This document shows positions 25,536 through 34,369 of a stretch of 61,878 nt of DNA, piece after piece. This DNA is from an uncultured Bulleidia sp. (lineage in GTDB: Bacteria; Bacillota_I; Bacilli_A; Erysipelotrichales; Erysipelotrichaceae): assembly GCA_934725105.1 (NCBI GenBank), contig CAKVBD010000010.1, forward strand, positions 1-61,878, written 5' to 3'. Every line of letters begins with the position of its first letter. Positions within the stretch are counted from its first letter, which is position 1. The notes under the pieces are model-generated. The model searched no databases. It was not told the DNA's origin and saw only the letters and a program-made list of their open reading frames with translations. The position numbers and the translations under genes are program-made.

Positions 25536-26309
25536 TCACTCTCCAATATACGCCTTGATGACTTCTTTATTTGATTGAATTTCTTGTGGAAGACCTTGTG
25601 CCAGTACCTGTCCAAAGTTCAATACAGTAATTCTTTCACAAATTCCCATAACAAGTTTCATATCATGTTCAATCAACAGAATTGAAATATCAAAGTGACT
25701 ACGAATCTTACGAATCATATCCATCAGATCTTCTGTTTCCTGTGGATTCATACCCGCTGCAGGTTCATCCAATAACAATAGTTTTGGATTTGTTGCCAAA
25801 GCACGTGCAATTTCTAGACGACGCTGTGCACCATAAGGAAGATTTCCTGCAGTTAAATCAGCAAATTGATCTAATTCAAAGATTTTCAATAGTTCCATTG
25901 CTTTTTCTGTAGATTCTTTTTCCAGTTTGTAATACTTCGGAAGTCTTAAGATAGAAGTAAACAACCCATACTTCAATGCATTGTGCATTCCTGTTTTAAC
26001 ATTATCTAATACAGACATATTAGAAAACAGACGAATGTTCTGGAATGTACGTGCTACGCCTACCTGGTTTGCCTGTACAGGATTGAGTTTATCCATATCT
26101 TTTCCCGCAATTTTAATTGTCCCACGCGTTGGCTGATATACTTTTGTCAACATATTAAATACAGTTGTTTTACCAGCACCATTTGGTCCAATCAAACCAT
26201 AGATCTCACCCTTATAAATATCAAGATCCAAATGATTAACTGCAGTCAGTCCACCGAAATCAATACCAAGATTTCTAACTTCAAGAACTTTTTCACGTGT
26301 TTCACTCAT
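25536..26309 (-). CDS. livG: branched-chain amino acid ABC transporter ATPase LivG
   Basis: A 257-residue ABC ATPase. Walker A GPNGAGKTTVFNM, the LivG-type VGVARTFQNIRLFSNMSVLDNV segment, signature region LPYGAQRRLEIARAL, Walker B LLLLDEPAAGMNPQE, and an H-loop in LLIEHDMKLVM. It couples ATP hydrolysis to LivHM transport. The start at 26309 is set by AAAGGAG nine bases upstream and overlaps the livM stop by eight bases. Confidence 0.95.
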   Translation of the reverse strand: MSETREKVLEVRNLGIDFGGLTAVNHLDLDIYKGEIYGLIGPNGAGKTTVFNMLTKVYQPTRGTIKIAGKDMDKLNPVQANQVGVARTFQNIRLFSNMSVLDNVKTGMHNALKYGLFTSILRLPKYYKLEKESTEKAMELLKIFELDQFADLTAGNLPYGAQRRLEIARALATNPKLLLLDEPAAGMNPQETEDLMDMIRKIRSHFDISILLIEHDMKLVMGICERITVLNFGQVLAQGLPQEIQSNKEVIKAYIGE

Positions 26310-27357
26310 GTGCCTGGACTCCTTTCTGTTTTTTGAACTTTTCAAGGAATGTCTTAATCTGTTCATTGTTTGTTACGATCATCATTACAATCAATACAAT
26401 TGCATATACAAGCATACGATAGGAAGATAAGAAACGTAACATTTCAGGAAGTAATACAAGAACACTTGTAGAAATCAATGTTCCTGTCATATTGCCTAGT
26501 CCACCCAATACAACATATACGAGAATCAGAATAGATGTGTTGAAATCAAACTTTGTTGCGGCAACAGATGAATAATTCATCATATATAAAGCACCAGCTG
26601 CACCACCTAATGCACTGGATACTACAAATGCCAATGTCTTTGTTGAAGATACTTTAATACCAATTGTTTCTGCAGCAATCTTATTATCACGACATGCCTG
26701 AATTGCACGGCCTTCTTTTGAATAAATAATGTTATATACAACAAGCAGGGAAATTAAAATCAAAATAAAGCCAACTGTAAATGTAGAAATCATTTTATTT
26801 CCAGTAACACCCATTGGACCAGAAACAATCATTTTTCCACCTTCACCTAATTGCATTGTATTGTTGATAAATCCAAAATGAATGCCATTTGCATCTAAGC
26901 CAACATACAAGTTATTCATCAAAGACATAATGATCTGCCCAAATGCTAATGTTACGATTGCTAAATAGTCACCTTCTAGTTTTAATACAGGAATAGAAAT
27001 CAACCATCCAACAAATCCAGCAATCAATGCACCAATTACAATACAGATTAATAGACGAACAAAATCATTAGGAATTGTATCTAACAGAACTGCATTTGTT
27101 ATTGCAGCACTAAATCCACCAACAGACATAAATCCAGCCTGTCCAAGATTCAATTCACCAGAGATTCCAACATTCATGTTCAAACCAATTGCGGCTACGA
27201 TATAGCAGCAGACAGGAACGAGCAATGAAGAAATCATTCTAGGAATAGAGCCTGCACTCTGCAGAATACTGATAACGATATACGCAACAATCACCAAAGC
27301 AAAGCTGATTGAACGTCCGCGTGTTTTCGGACCGAAAAGAGATTTTACTAATTTCAT
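26302..27357 (-). CDS. livM: branched-chain amino acid ABC transporter permease LivM
   Basis: A 351-residue permease with about nine or ten helices. Family motifs GLNMNVGISGELNLGQAGFMSVGGF, the EGDYLAIVTLAFGQI region and the EAA-like loop SKEGRAIQACRDNKIAAETIGI are present. It pairs with LivH to form the membrane channel. The ATG at 27357 follows GAGGTG; a GTG three codons earlier is less likely. The gene begins 11 bases after the livH stop. Confidence 0.95.
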   Translation of the reverse strand: MKLVKSLFGPKTRGRSISFALVIVAYIVISILQSAGSIPRMISSLLVPVCCYIVAAIGLNMNVGISGELNLGQAGFMSVGGFSAAITNAVLLDTIPNDFVRLLICIVIGALIAGFVGWLISIPVLKLEGDYLAIVTLAFGQIIMSLMNNLYVGLDANGIHFGFINNTMQLGEGGKMIVSGPMGVTGNKMISTFTVGFILILISLLVVYNIIYSKEGRAIQACRDNKIAAETIGIKVSSTKTLAFVVSSALGGAAGALYMMNYSSVAATKFDFNTSILILVYVVLGGLGNMTGTLISTSVLVLLPEMLRFLSSYRMLVYAIVLIVMMIVTNNEQIKTFLEKFKKQKGVQAHE

Positions 27358-27367
27358 AACCAACACC

Positions 27368-28240
27368 TCAGACTTTCACATTCACTTTCTTACCAAGTAA
27401 ACCTGTAGGCTTAATGAGTAAGATGACAATCAATACCATAAATACAATTGCATCAGACAATTGTGTTGAAATATATGCTCTTGCAAGATTTTCAATGACA
27501 CCTAGTAATAATCCACCTAAGAATGCTCCAGGAATGGATCCAATTCCACCAAGCACTGCAGCTGTAAATGCTTTAATACCAGGCATAGATCCAAGTGTTG
27601 GATATACAGATGGATACGTTGCACAGAGTAATACTGCCGCAATTGCTGCTAAACCAGACCCAATTGCGAATGTAATGGAAATAATCTGATTGACATTGAT
27701 TCCCATTAAAGATGCAGCACCCTTATCTTCAGAGCATGCTCTCATTGCACGTCCTGTCTTTGTTTTATTAATGAACATTGTTAAAACAACCATAATTACA
27801 ATACAAGATAGAATTGTTAACAATGTTAGATAAGGAATGCTCAATTCACCAATTGTTAATGAGCCTTCCAATACAGTTGGGAAAATCTTCGTATCAGTTC
27901 CCCACATTAACATTGCAGCATTCTGCAGAAAATAAGAAACACCAATCGCTGTAATCAATACAGATAGAGAAGATGCACCTCTGAGTGGCTTATATGCCAG
28001 TTTTTCAACAACAATACCAAGTACAGTACATGCAACAACAGATAAAATTAATGCAACAATCGCAGGTAAACCAAAAGAGCTTAATGCAAAATAGGCAACA
28101 AATGCACCTACCATGATGACATCACCATGTGCAAAATTCAGCATTTTCGCAATACCATAAACCATTGAGTAACCTAAAGCAATGATTGCATATACGCTTC
28201 CAAGTCCAAGACCACCAATTAAATATGATAGAAACGCCAT
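27368..28240 (-). CDS. livH: branched-chain amino acid ABC transporter permease LivH
   Basis: A 290-residue permease with about eight helices. LivH features are clear: GLGLGSVYAIIALGYSMVYGIAKMLNFAHGD at the N-terminus, LRGASSLSVLITAIGVSYFLQN, TKTGRAMRACSEDKGAASLMGI (EAA-like loop), and TAAVLGGIGSIPGAFLGGLLLG. GGAGGG supports the ATG at 28240. A hairpin separates it from livK, so expression is probably lower than that of the binding protein. Confidence 0.96.
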   Translation of the reverse strand: MAFLSYLIGGLGLGSVYAIIALGYSMVYGIAKMLNFAHGDVIMVGAFVAYFALSSFGLPAIVALILSVVACTVLGIVVEKLAYKPLRGASSLSVLITAIGVSYFLQNAAMLMWGTDTKIFPTVLEGSLTIGELSIPYLTLLTILSCIVIMVVLTMFINKTKTGRAMRACSEDKGAASLMGINVNQIISITFAIGSGLAAIAAVLLCATYPSVYPTLGSMPGIKAFTAAVLGGIGSIPGAFLGGLLLGVIENLARAYISTQLSDAIVFMVLIVILLIKPTGLLGKKVNVKV

Positions 28241-28271
28241 AACTCACCCTCCTTTTTTGTAAAACAACAAA

Positions 28272-28307
28272 GAAGGCTGCCATTGTTCACGCAATTAACA
28301 GCCTCCG
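28272..28307 (-). terminator. hairpin between livK and livH (partial terminator)
   Basis: On the minus strand GGAGGCTG pairs with CAGCCTTC (one G-U), followed by TTTGTTGTTTT. Position suggests an attenuator that lets livK be made in excess over the downstream permease and ATPase genes, a common arrangement in binding-protein operons. Confidence 0.65.
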
Positions 28308-28318
28308 TGCGTCACAAT

Positions 28319-29506
28319 TTATTTTTCAGCGCTGACGTAAGCACCGTTCTGAATTACAACAGCCTTAGGAGCCTTAGAAACTTCACCATTTGCATTCCAA
28401 GTAACATCAGATCCTGTTAAACCATTGAATGTCATAGAAGTAAATTCTTTTTCAAGAGCTGCAGTGATATCTGAAGTAGCATCACTAGCCTTTACACCGG
28501 ATTCTTCTAATGCCTGAGCAATTGCATATACACTGTCATACGCATCAGCTGCGAACTGAATTGGAGTATCACCATAAGCTTCCTTATAGTTCTTTACGAA
28601 ATTCTGTGTTAATTCATCTTCTGCATCTGCAGAGAATGGTGTAAGCATATATAGACCTTCAGCTAAAGAAGTATCGAAACCTTCCATGTCGAGAATACCA
28701 TCCATACCATCGCATCCGAAGAACTTTGTTTCATAACCCTGCTTCTTTGCTTCAGCTAAGATCTGTGAAGCTGGCTGATAGTAGATAGGAAGGAATACAA
28801 CATCTGCACCTGCATCCTTACACTTCTTTACATATACAGAGTAGTCTGTTGTACCGTTTGCGAAACCTTGTTCAGCAACGATTTCAAGACCAAGCTTTTC
28901 AGCTTCAGACTTAAACTTGTTATAGATACCTGTTGAGTAGTTATCATCATTTCTGTAGATAACACCAACTTTTGTACCAACCTTGTTTTCAGAAATATAG
29001 TCTGCAGAAGCTACACCCTGGTTAGGATCTGTGAAGCACATCTGGAATACATTTCCATAAGGATCAGATTCATTATCAGCATTCTGATAAATAACAGCTG
29101 TGGATGAACCAGATGGAGTAATTGCGAAAATATCATCCTGCTGGTAGAGAGGAGATACTGCCTGGCCAGCACCAGAAGTAGTAGCACCAATAGATACCTG
29201 CATGCCCCAGTCAGCTAATGTGTTATAAGCTGTAGCGGCCTTTTCACCATCTGCCTGATCATCTTCATATTTGAATTCAAGCTGTACTTTTCCCTTTGCA
29301 TTAATTTCTTTGACAGCTAATTCTGCACCATTCTTAACTGCGTTACCATACACAGCCGCATCGCCAGAAAGTGGACCAGAACCACCAAGTTTGAATGCTT
29401 CTGCAGAAGCTGAAGTTGATTTTGCAGTTGAATTTGAGGAGCATGCAACTAATGACATTGCCATAGCTGCAACCATTCCTCCTTTAAATACTTTACTAAA
29501 GTTCAT
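28319..29506 (-). CDS. livK: branched-chain amino acid ABC transporter binding lipoprotein
   Basis: A 395-residue periplasmic-binding-protein-like lipoprotein. The signal peptide ends in the lipobox LVAC at about residues 19-22. A Ser-rich linker follows, then the Leu/Ile/Val-binding fold (FKLGGSGPLSGDAAVYGNAVKNGAELAVKEINA, IGATTSGAG, FAADAYDSVYAIAQAL). It delivers branched-chain amino acids to LivHMGF. The start at 29506 follows GAGGG; a longer reading would put about 30 polar residues before the signal peptide. It is the first gene of livKHMGF plus the CBS-ACT gene. Confidence 0.95.
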   Translation of the reverse strand: MNFSKVFKGGMVAAMAMSLVACSSNSTAKSTSASAEAFKLGGSGPLSGDAAVYGNAVKNGAELAVKEINAKGKVQLEFKYEDDQADGEKAATAYNTLADWGMQVSIGATTSGAGQAVSPLYQQDDIFAITPSGSSTAVIYQNADNESDPYGNVFQMCFTDPNQGVASADYISENKVGTKVGVIYRNDDNYSTGIYNKFKSEAEKLGLEIVAEQGFANGTTDYSVYVKKCKDAGADVVFLPIYYQPASQILAEAKKQGYETKFFGCDGMDGILDMEGFDTSLAEGLYMLTPFSADAEDELTQNFVKNYKEAYGDTPIQFAADAYDSVYAIAQALEESGVKASDATSDITAALEKEFTSMTFNGLTGSDVTWNANGEVSKAPKAVVIQNGAYVSAEK

Positions 29507-29545
29507 TTCTTTTCCCTCGCTTTTCTTTTCTAAAGAATGATTATG

Positions 29546-29574
29546 ATTATAGAGATATTCATATTTTGCTTCAA
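29546..29574 (-). promoter_or_regulatory. livK promoter
   Basis: Minus strand: -35 TTGAAG (29569-29574), 17-base spacer, -10 TATAAT (29546-29551). This predicts a leader of about 33 bases before the livK ATG. Confidence 0.7.
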
Positions 29575-29596
29575 TAAGATTTTCACTGTTTTTACA

Positions 29597-29611
29597 CATT
29601 TTCTGAAAAAC
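29597..29611. promoter_or_regulatory. CodY-box-like site upstream of livK
   Basis: The 15 bases CATTTTCTGAAAAAC match 12 of 15 positions of the CodY consensus (AATTTTCWGAAAATT). They lie 22 bases upstream of the livK -35. CodY represses branched-chain amino acid uptake genes in many Firmicutes; whether this organism has CodY cannot be seen here. Confidence 0.45.
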
Positions 29612-29621
29612 ATTTTTCTTT

Positions 29622-29641
29622 TTGTGAAAATGTTTTCACAA
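29622..29641. promoter_or_regulatory. 9-2-9 palindrome upstream of livK
   Basis: TTGTGAAAA and TTTTCACAA are perfect inverted repeats separated by two bases. The core also resembles a cre site (13 of 14, lacking the central C). It lies about 50 bases upstream of the livK -35 and just after the neighbouring hydrolase terminator. Confidence 0.45.
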
Positions 29642-29684
29642 TTGCAAATTCTTTAACTCATATTTATATATTTTCAAAACAAAA

Positions 29685-29705
29685 AGATTGCATCTTCTGC
29701 AATCT
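29685..29705 (-). terminator. intrinsic terminator of the hydrolase gene
   Basis: AGATTGCA (29685-29692) pairs with TGCAATCT (29698-29705); the minus strand continues with TTTTTG. Confidence 0.75.
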
Positions 29706-30450
29706 ACTTTAGAAATGTATGGATATACGTTATTATTTCAGATAAATACGGTTCTTCATAAAAACCATGTGGTGCACCTTGAATTACATGATATTCACAA
29801 TTCGATAAAACCTGACTCGCTTTATCAGCATAGCTCACAGGAACAATTGCATCTTTATTTCCATGCAAAAGAAGCACTGGTCCATTGTATTTCATAATCT
29901 CATCATAAATATTCATATGGATAACAGACTTTGGATAATTTCCAGATACTTGCATTGGCATAATACCAACTTTATCAGGGATATTTCCAGGATCAAATAC
30001 AATGTTTTGCATATGACCACTTCTTGCATCATCTGGAATACAAAACGCCGGATACAACAAAACTAGTTTTTCAACAAGCGAAGGATTTCGACTTGCAAAA
30101 AGGCTACTAACAAAGCCACCTTGTGAACATCCACCAACACATACTTGTCTTTTCTTTTCTTTTTCTAATACATAATGCACAATTGTGCAAAGATCATCTA
30201 CTTCTGTCAATGGTGTCATATAAGAATGAAAATCTCCATCAGAAATCGTTTGATATCCACCACCACAAAAATCAAATATATAAGTTGAAATTCCATTCTG
30301 CATCAATTGTTCAGCATACTTACTTGTCTCTAGCATGCTGGAAGTAAAACCATGACATAAAATCAATGTTTTTATTTCTTGCTTTGCCTCATAAAATCTG
30401 CCACGAATCATCATTCCATTTTCTTTTTTCACTTCAAATGTCGAAAACAT
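29704..30450 (-). CDS. alpha/beta hydrolase
   Basis: A 248-residue alpha/beta-hydrolase, probably a carboxylesterase or peptidase-like enzyme. The oxyanion HG is in ILCHGFTSS near residue 35, the nucleophile elbow is GGCSQGG (Ser near 110), the acid is probably the Asp in HGNKDAIVP near 200, and the His is in GAPHGFYEEP near 228. No signal peptide, so it is cytoplasmic. Substrate unknown. GGGAGGAA supports the ATG at 30450. Monocistronic, following murA on the same strand after murA's terminator. Confidence 0.88.
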   Translation of the reverse strand: MFSTFEVKKENGMMIRGRFYEAKQEIKTLILCHGFTSSMLETSKYAEQLMQNGISTYIFDFCGGGYQTISDGDFHSYMTPLTEVDDLCTIVHYVLEKEKKRQVCVGGCSQGGFVSSLFASRNPSLVEKLVLLYPAFCIPDDARSGHMQNIVFDPGNIPDKVGIMPMQVSGNYPKSVIHMNIYDEIMKYNGPVLLLHGNKDAIVPVSYADKASQVLSNCEYHVIQGAPHGFYEEPYLSEIITYIHTFLK

Positions 30451-30494
30451 TTTATTCCTCCCGCATATTTATCCATATTCTTCTATATAACAAA

Positions 30495-30519
30495 AGATCT
30501 TGTAACTTTCACAAGATCT
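30495..30519 (-). terminator. intrinsic terminator of murA
   Basis: AGATCTTGT (30495-30503) pairs with ACAAGATCT (30511-30519). T-tracts follow on both strands. Confidence 0.8.
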
Positions 30520-30526
30520 TCCTTTT

Positions 30527-31789
30527 TTATTGCTTATCTTCTCTCCAGATATTTGCTCCAAGTGCAGTCAATTTCTTATCTAATTCAGAATATCCACGAT
30601 CAATGTGATAGATATCTGAAATTGTAGTTACACCATCTGCAATCAATCCCGCAACAACCATTGCTGCTCCACATCTAAGATCTGTCGCAACAACTTCTGT
30701 TCCACCAAGTGGTGTTGGGCCTTCAATATCAGCTTCTCCATTTCTCACTTCAATATTTGCGCCCATCTTTGTAAGTTCATAACAATGCTTGAATCTTTCA
30801 GGATAGATTGTATCTTCCACTTTACTTTCCCCTTTTGCCTGTGTCATTAATACAGTCAGAGGCTGTTGTAAGTCAGTAGCGAAACCTGGATATGGTTTTG
30901 TTGTAACGTCTGTTCCCTTTAAGTCTTTGCTTTCTTCAACTTCAACATAGTCAATACCAACATGCATATTGACACCCATTTCATCAAGCTTTGACAATAA
31001 GGATTCTAAATGCTGAGGAATGACATTGTTAATGCGCATTTTTTTCGCACACGCAGCTGCAATCACAATAAATGTACCTGCTTCAATTCTATCTGGAATA
31101 ATTTCATGGAAACAGCCCATCAGATTATCTACGCCATCAATTGTGATAACATTTGTACCAGCACCTCTGACTTTTGCACCCATTTTGTTCAACAATGTTG
31201 CAACGTCAATAATCTCTGGTTCTTTTGCGGCATTTTCAATCGTTGTTCTGCCTTTTGCATAAACTGCAGCCATCATAATATTGATTGTTGCTCCTACAGA
31301 TGCAATATCCAAGAAAATCTTAGTGCCAATCAATTCTTTCGCAGTGATGTCATAGCATCCCTTTTCAAATTTCACTTCTGCACCAAGTGCTTCAAATCCT
31401 TTAATATGAAGATCAATTGGTCGAGGACCAAGATAGCAGCCACCTGGCATTTTCATTCTGACATGGCCATACTTTCCAAGAAGTGCTCCCATGAAGTAAT
31501 AGGAAGCCCTCAATTTTGTTACTGCATCTTGAACAAGATCAGTATTCTTCATATTTGTTGGATCAATAATCAAATGATCATCTGCAACTTTTGTCACTTC
31601 AATATTTAATATATTTAAAATTTCACAGAGGTTATTTACATCTGCAATCTGTGGAATACCTACAATCGTTACAGGTCCATTTGCTAGAACTGCAGCAGGA
31701 ATCAAAGCAACCGTTGCATTTTTTGCACCAGAAATTGTTACTTCTCCCTCTAATTGATGTCCACCTTCAATTTTGATTACTTGTTCCAT
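30527..31789 (-). CDS. murA: UDP-N-acetylglucosamine 1-carboxyvinyltransferase
   Basis: A 420-residue enolpyruvyl transferase catalysing the first committed step of peptidoglycan synthesis, UDP-GlcNAc plus phosphoenolpyruvate. The N-terminal ISGAKNATVALIPAAVL loop holds the catalytic Lys-Asn. The fosfomycin-target cysteine lies in MPGGCYLGPRPIDLH near residue 117. TDLQQPLTVLMTQAKG and DLRCGAAMVVAGLIADG are C-terminal signatures. Length is standard. GGAAAGGAA precedes the ATG. Firmicutes often have two paralogues (MurA and MurZ); which this is cannot be decided here. Confidence 0.97.
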   Translation of the reverse strand: MEQVIKIEGGHQLEGEVTISGAKNATVALIPAAVLANGPVTIVGIPQIADVNNLCEILNILNIEVTKVADDHLIIDPTNMKNTDLVQDAVTKLRASYYFMGALLGKYGHVRMKMPGGCYLGPRPIDLHIKGFEALGAEVKFEKGCYDITAKELIGTKIFLDIASVGATINIMMAAVYAKGRTTIENAAKEPEIIDVATLLNKMGAKVRGAGTNVITIDGVDNLMGCFHEIIPDRIEAGTFIVIAAACAKKMRINNVIPQHLESLLSKLDEMGVNMHVGIDYVEVEESKDLKGTDVTTKPYPGFATDLQQPLTVLMTQAKGESKVEDTIYPERFKHCYELTKMGANIEVRNGEADIEGPTPLGGTEVVATDLRCGAAMVVAGLIADGVTTISDIYHIDRGYSELDKKLTALGANIWREDKQ

Positions 31790-31802
31790 ATGTATTCCTT
31801 TC

Positions 31803-32660
31803 CTATTTATTAATCAGAAACTTTCTTTTTGTTTCTTCAACCAGCTTAATATCATGTAGATTCTTTTCATAATCCATATGAAAAATATATGCATAAATGA
31901 CATCAATAACGAATTTCATCGCTGTTGATGAGCCAAATCCACAAATTTTAGGATCAGGTTCATAATAAGGTACGAGTATATGGTCATTAGCATAAATTGT
32001 TAACGGTCCTTTATTAGGACCTGTTAATGCTACCATATAAACATTCTTACTAGATAAAATTTGTGCAATTCTAATTAATTCTTCACTTGGATTACTGTAA
32101 TAGATAAATAAAGCTGCACTATCTGAATCTTCCTGACATGCCTGTGTTATATTAGCACCTGTTGTCTCTTGCAGACATACATGCATTCCTATTTTCTCTA
32201 GTCGTAAATAAAGATCTCTTGCAAGCAAAAAGCTATCTTCTGTAGCATAGATATATAGTTTCTTTTTATCATGAATCATTTTTGCAATCTTAGATAGTTT
32301 ATCAACATCCAGATCACTCCATGTTTCATTTAAAGCACCCATAACAATTGCATATGTCTTATCCGCAATCATCTTTTTGGAATCAGACAATTCATAAGGA
32401 ACAGAATAGTTCAATTCCTTTCCATTAAAAACAAAAGTATCTAATTCTTTTGCTAATTGAACACATAATTCCTTATGTCCTTTATAACCCAGTTTTTTAC
32501 AGAATCTAATAATACTGCTCTTAGATGCATGCAAAGTATCTGATAATTCATTCAAAGATAAATTTGTAGCCTCTTTGGGATGCTCTTGTAGATATGAAGC
32601 CAACGCACTTTCTGTTGGCGTAAAATTTTCACGATTCCTGATTTTATCAATAATTCTCAT
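31803..32660 (-). CDS. RpiR-family transcriptional regulator
   Basis: A 285-residue RpiR-type regulator: helix-turn-helix (about 1-75, FTPTESALASYLQEHPKEATNLSLNELSDTLHASKSSIIRFCKKLGY) and a SIS sugar-phosphate domain (about 105-240) with KKLYIYATEDSFLLARDL. Such proteins control sugar, amino-sugar or phosphosugar genes in response to a phosphorylated ligand. It could regulate the PTS genes about 2 kb away, but nothing in sequence proves it. No Shine-Dalgarno; TAAAAT at 32667-32672 is six bases from the ATG, so it may be leaderless. Confidence 0.9.
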   Translation of the reverse strand: MRIIDKIRNRENFTPTESALASYLQEHPKEATNLSLNELSDTLHASKSSIIRFCKKLGYKGHKELCVQLAKELDTFVFNGKELNYSVPYELSDSKKMIADKTYAIVMGALNETWSDLDVDKLSKIAKMIHDKKKLYIYATEDSFLLARDLYLRLEKIGMHVCLQETTGANITQACQEDSDSAALFIYYSNPSEELIRIAQILSSKNVYMVALTGPNKGPLTIYANDHILVPYYEPDPKICGFGSSTAMKFVIDVIYAYIFHMDYEKNLHDIKLVEETKRKFLINK

Positions 32661-32708
32661 AGATAGATTTTACCATTTTTTCCTAACGAAATAAATGTTG
32701 ATTCACTA

Positions 32709-32737
32709 TTGCACCATCACTTTGCGGATGTTAATAT
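32709..32737 (+). promoter_or_regulatory. promoter of the T-box-brnQ transcript
   Basis: TTGCAC (32709-32714), 17-base spacer, TAATAT (32732-32737). Transcription would start near 32744, just ahead of the T-box leader. Confidence 0.6.
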
Positions 32738-32760
32738 ATTGACAAATAAAAGCTAAGAAA

Positions 32761-33006
32761 AAGAAATAACGAAGATAATACAGTTAATAGAGAGCTTTAT
32801 GTGGTGGAAATAAGGTAATATGCTATCTTCGGAAGTCACTTTTGAGCTGGTGAGTGAACAACAGTAACTTTACCCGTGTGATTCCGTTATCAATCAAAAG
32901 CTTGTTGGAGCTGGAGGGATATAACATTTTTTTGTTATATAAATTGAGTGGTACCGCGGGATATTTGTAGATATGTCGTCTCAGTAAATTCTGAGACGAT
33001 TTTTTG
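32761..33006 (+). promoter_or_regulatory. T-box leader, valine (GTC) specifier
   Basis: Canonical T-box parts appear in order: AACGAAGATAATA (AGTA-type bulge), AGAGAG, the terminal-loop GGTGGAA region, and the specifier context CGGAA-GTC-AC followed by GAGCTG. Then come GAGTGGTACCGCGG (T-box proper, 32946-32959) and a terminator, TCGTCTCAG pairing with CTGAGACGA (32976-32999) plus T7. The specifier codon reads GTC, valine. The TGGT of the T-box pairs with an A discriminator, as in tRNA-Val. Uncharged tRNA-Val would allow brnQ transcription. Confidence 0.9.
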
Positions 33007-33047
33007 TTTCAGAATCTTCCAACATAAAATTACAGAAAGGAAAGATT

Positions 33048-34343
33048 ATGAAAAAATTATCAACAAAAGAAACAGTATTACTCTCTATCGCATTATTCTC
33101 AATGTTTTTCGGTTCAGGAAATCTTATATTTCCACCATGGATGGGATTCCAGGCAGGAAATACGTCTTTCATTGCCTTATTTGGATTCAGTATCAGTGCA
33201 ATTATTTTTCCAGTTTTAGGTGTCATTGCCATCGCAAAATGGGGAAGCTTAGTAGAACTATCTTCTAATATCAGCCATAGATTTGCATTATGTTTTTCCA
33301 TTCTTGCCTTTTTAGCAATTGGTCCAGGTTTAGCAATTCCTAGAAATGCTGCTGTATCCTTTGAGATGGCAGTCATTCCTTTTACATCTAATATTTCTAC
33401 AACGATTCGTATCTTATATTCCGTTATCTTTTTCGCTATTTCTTATTATCTGTCATTATATCCTGAAAAACTCATGAATACTTTAGGTAAAATACTTGGA
33501 CCAATATTAATTATCATGATGGTATTGGTAACCATTGGATGTTTTATTAAAGCACCGCATCATTTACTTGAAGCAGCCAGCGCATATAAAACAAACCAGC
33601 TATCACAAGGATTCATGGATGGATATAATACAATGGATACGATTGCTGCATTAAACTTTGGTGCAATTATTTCTATGAATGTACGTGCAAAAGGTATCAA
33701 AGATGAAAAATCTGTCATTTCTTCCACCATCAAAACAGGATGGATTGCCGGATTCTTCTTATTTATTATTTATACAGGAATGACATTCGTTGGTGCATTA
33801 TCTGCAAGTTTATTTCAAAATGCAAATAATGGTGCAAATGTTTTAAGCAACATTGTTTATCATCTATTTGGAACATATGGTTTAATTGCATTAGCAATCA
33901 TTTATGTATTATCTTGTCTAACAACATGCATTGGATTACTATGCAGCTGCTCCGAGTTCTTCTCATCTATTTCAAAAATTTCTTACAAAAAATGGATCAC
34001 ACTTTTCACAATCATTTCTTGTATTGTCAGTGTTTTTGGTTTAGATCAGATCTTAACAATTTCCGTTCCAATCCTCACAACAATTTATCCTGTAGCAATG
34101 GTACTTGTTATATTAGGACTGTTAAAAGATAAAATTCAACGGTATCCAAATACATATCCAGCAACGATCTATACAGTTACAATGATATCTATCATCTATT
34201 CTTTGCATTCGATGAACATTCAAATCCCATTTTTAACAAACTTAATACTATCATTTCCACCTAACAAAGATCTTTGCTGGCTGATTCCATCTATCATTGC
34301 ATTTATGATTGGTATGATTACAAGCAAAAGAAAAATGCACTAA
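33048..34343 (+). CDS. brnQ: branched-chain amino acid:cation symporter BrnQ
   Basis: A 431-residue LIVCS-family transporter with about 12 helices, importing Leu, Ile and Val with Na+ or H+. The N-terminal signature KETVLLSIALFSMFFGSGNLIFPPWMG is exact for the family; IGPGLAIPRNAAVSFE and GYNTMDTIAALNFGAII follow. GAAAGGAAAG supports the ATG. It is transcribed alone behind a valine T-box, so it should be induced when charged tRNA-Val falls. That complements the ABC system livKHMGF a few kb away. Confidence 0.95.
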   Translation: MKKLSTKETVLLSIALFSMFFGSGNLIFPPWMGFQAGNTSFIALFGFSISAIIFPVLGVIAIAKWGSLVELSSNISHRFALCFSILAFLAIGPGLAIPRNAAVSFEMAVIPFTSNISTTIRILYSVIFFAISYYLSLYPEKLMNTLGKILGPILIIMMVLVTIGCFIKAPHHLLEAASAYKTNQLSQGFMDGYNTMDTIAALNFGAIISMNVRAKGIKDEKSVISSTIKTGWIAGFFLFIIYTGMTFVGALSASLFQNANNGANVLSNIVYHLFGTYGLIALAIIYVLSCLTTCIGLLCSCSEFFSSISKISYKKWITLFTIISCIVSVFGLDQILTISVPILTTIYPVAMVLVILGLLKDKIQRYPNTYPATIYTVTMISIIYSLHSMNIQIPFLTNLILSFPPNKDLCWLIPSIIAFMIGMITSKRKMH

Positions 34344-34344
34344 A

Positions 34345-34368
34345 AAAAGAAGCAAATCAGCTTCTTTT
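34345..34368. terminator. bidirectional intrinsic terminator
   Basis: AAAAGAAGC (34345-34353) and GCTTCTTTT (34360-34368) around a six-base loop, with T-runs on both sides. It separates brnQ from the convergent small membrane protein. Confidence 0.85.
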
Positions 34369-34369
34369 T

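Noticed and set aside
32739..32744. TTGACA as the brnQ -35
   Set aside because: No usable -10 lies 16-18 bases downstream; TTGCAC-17-TAATAT just upstream fits better.
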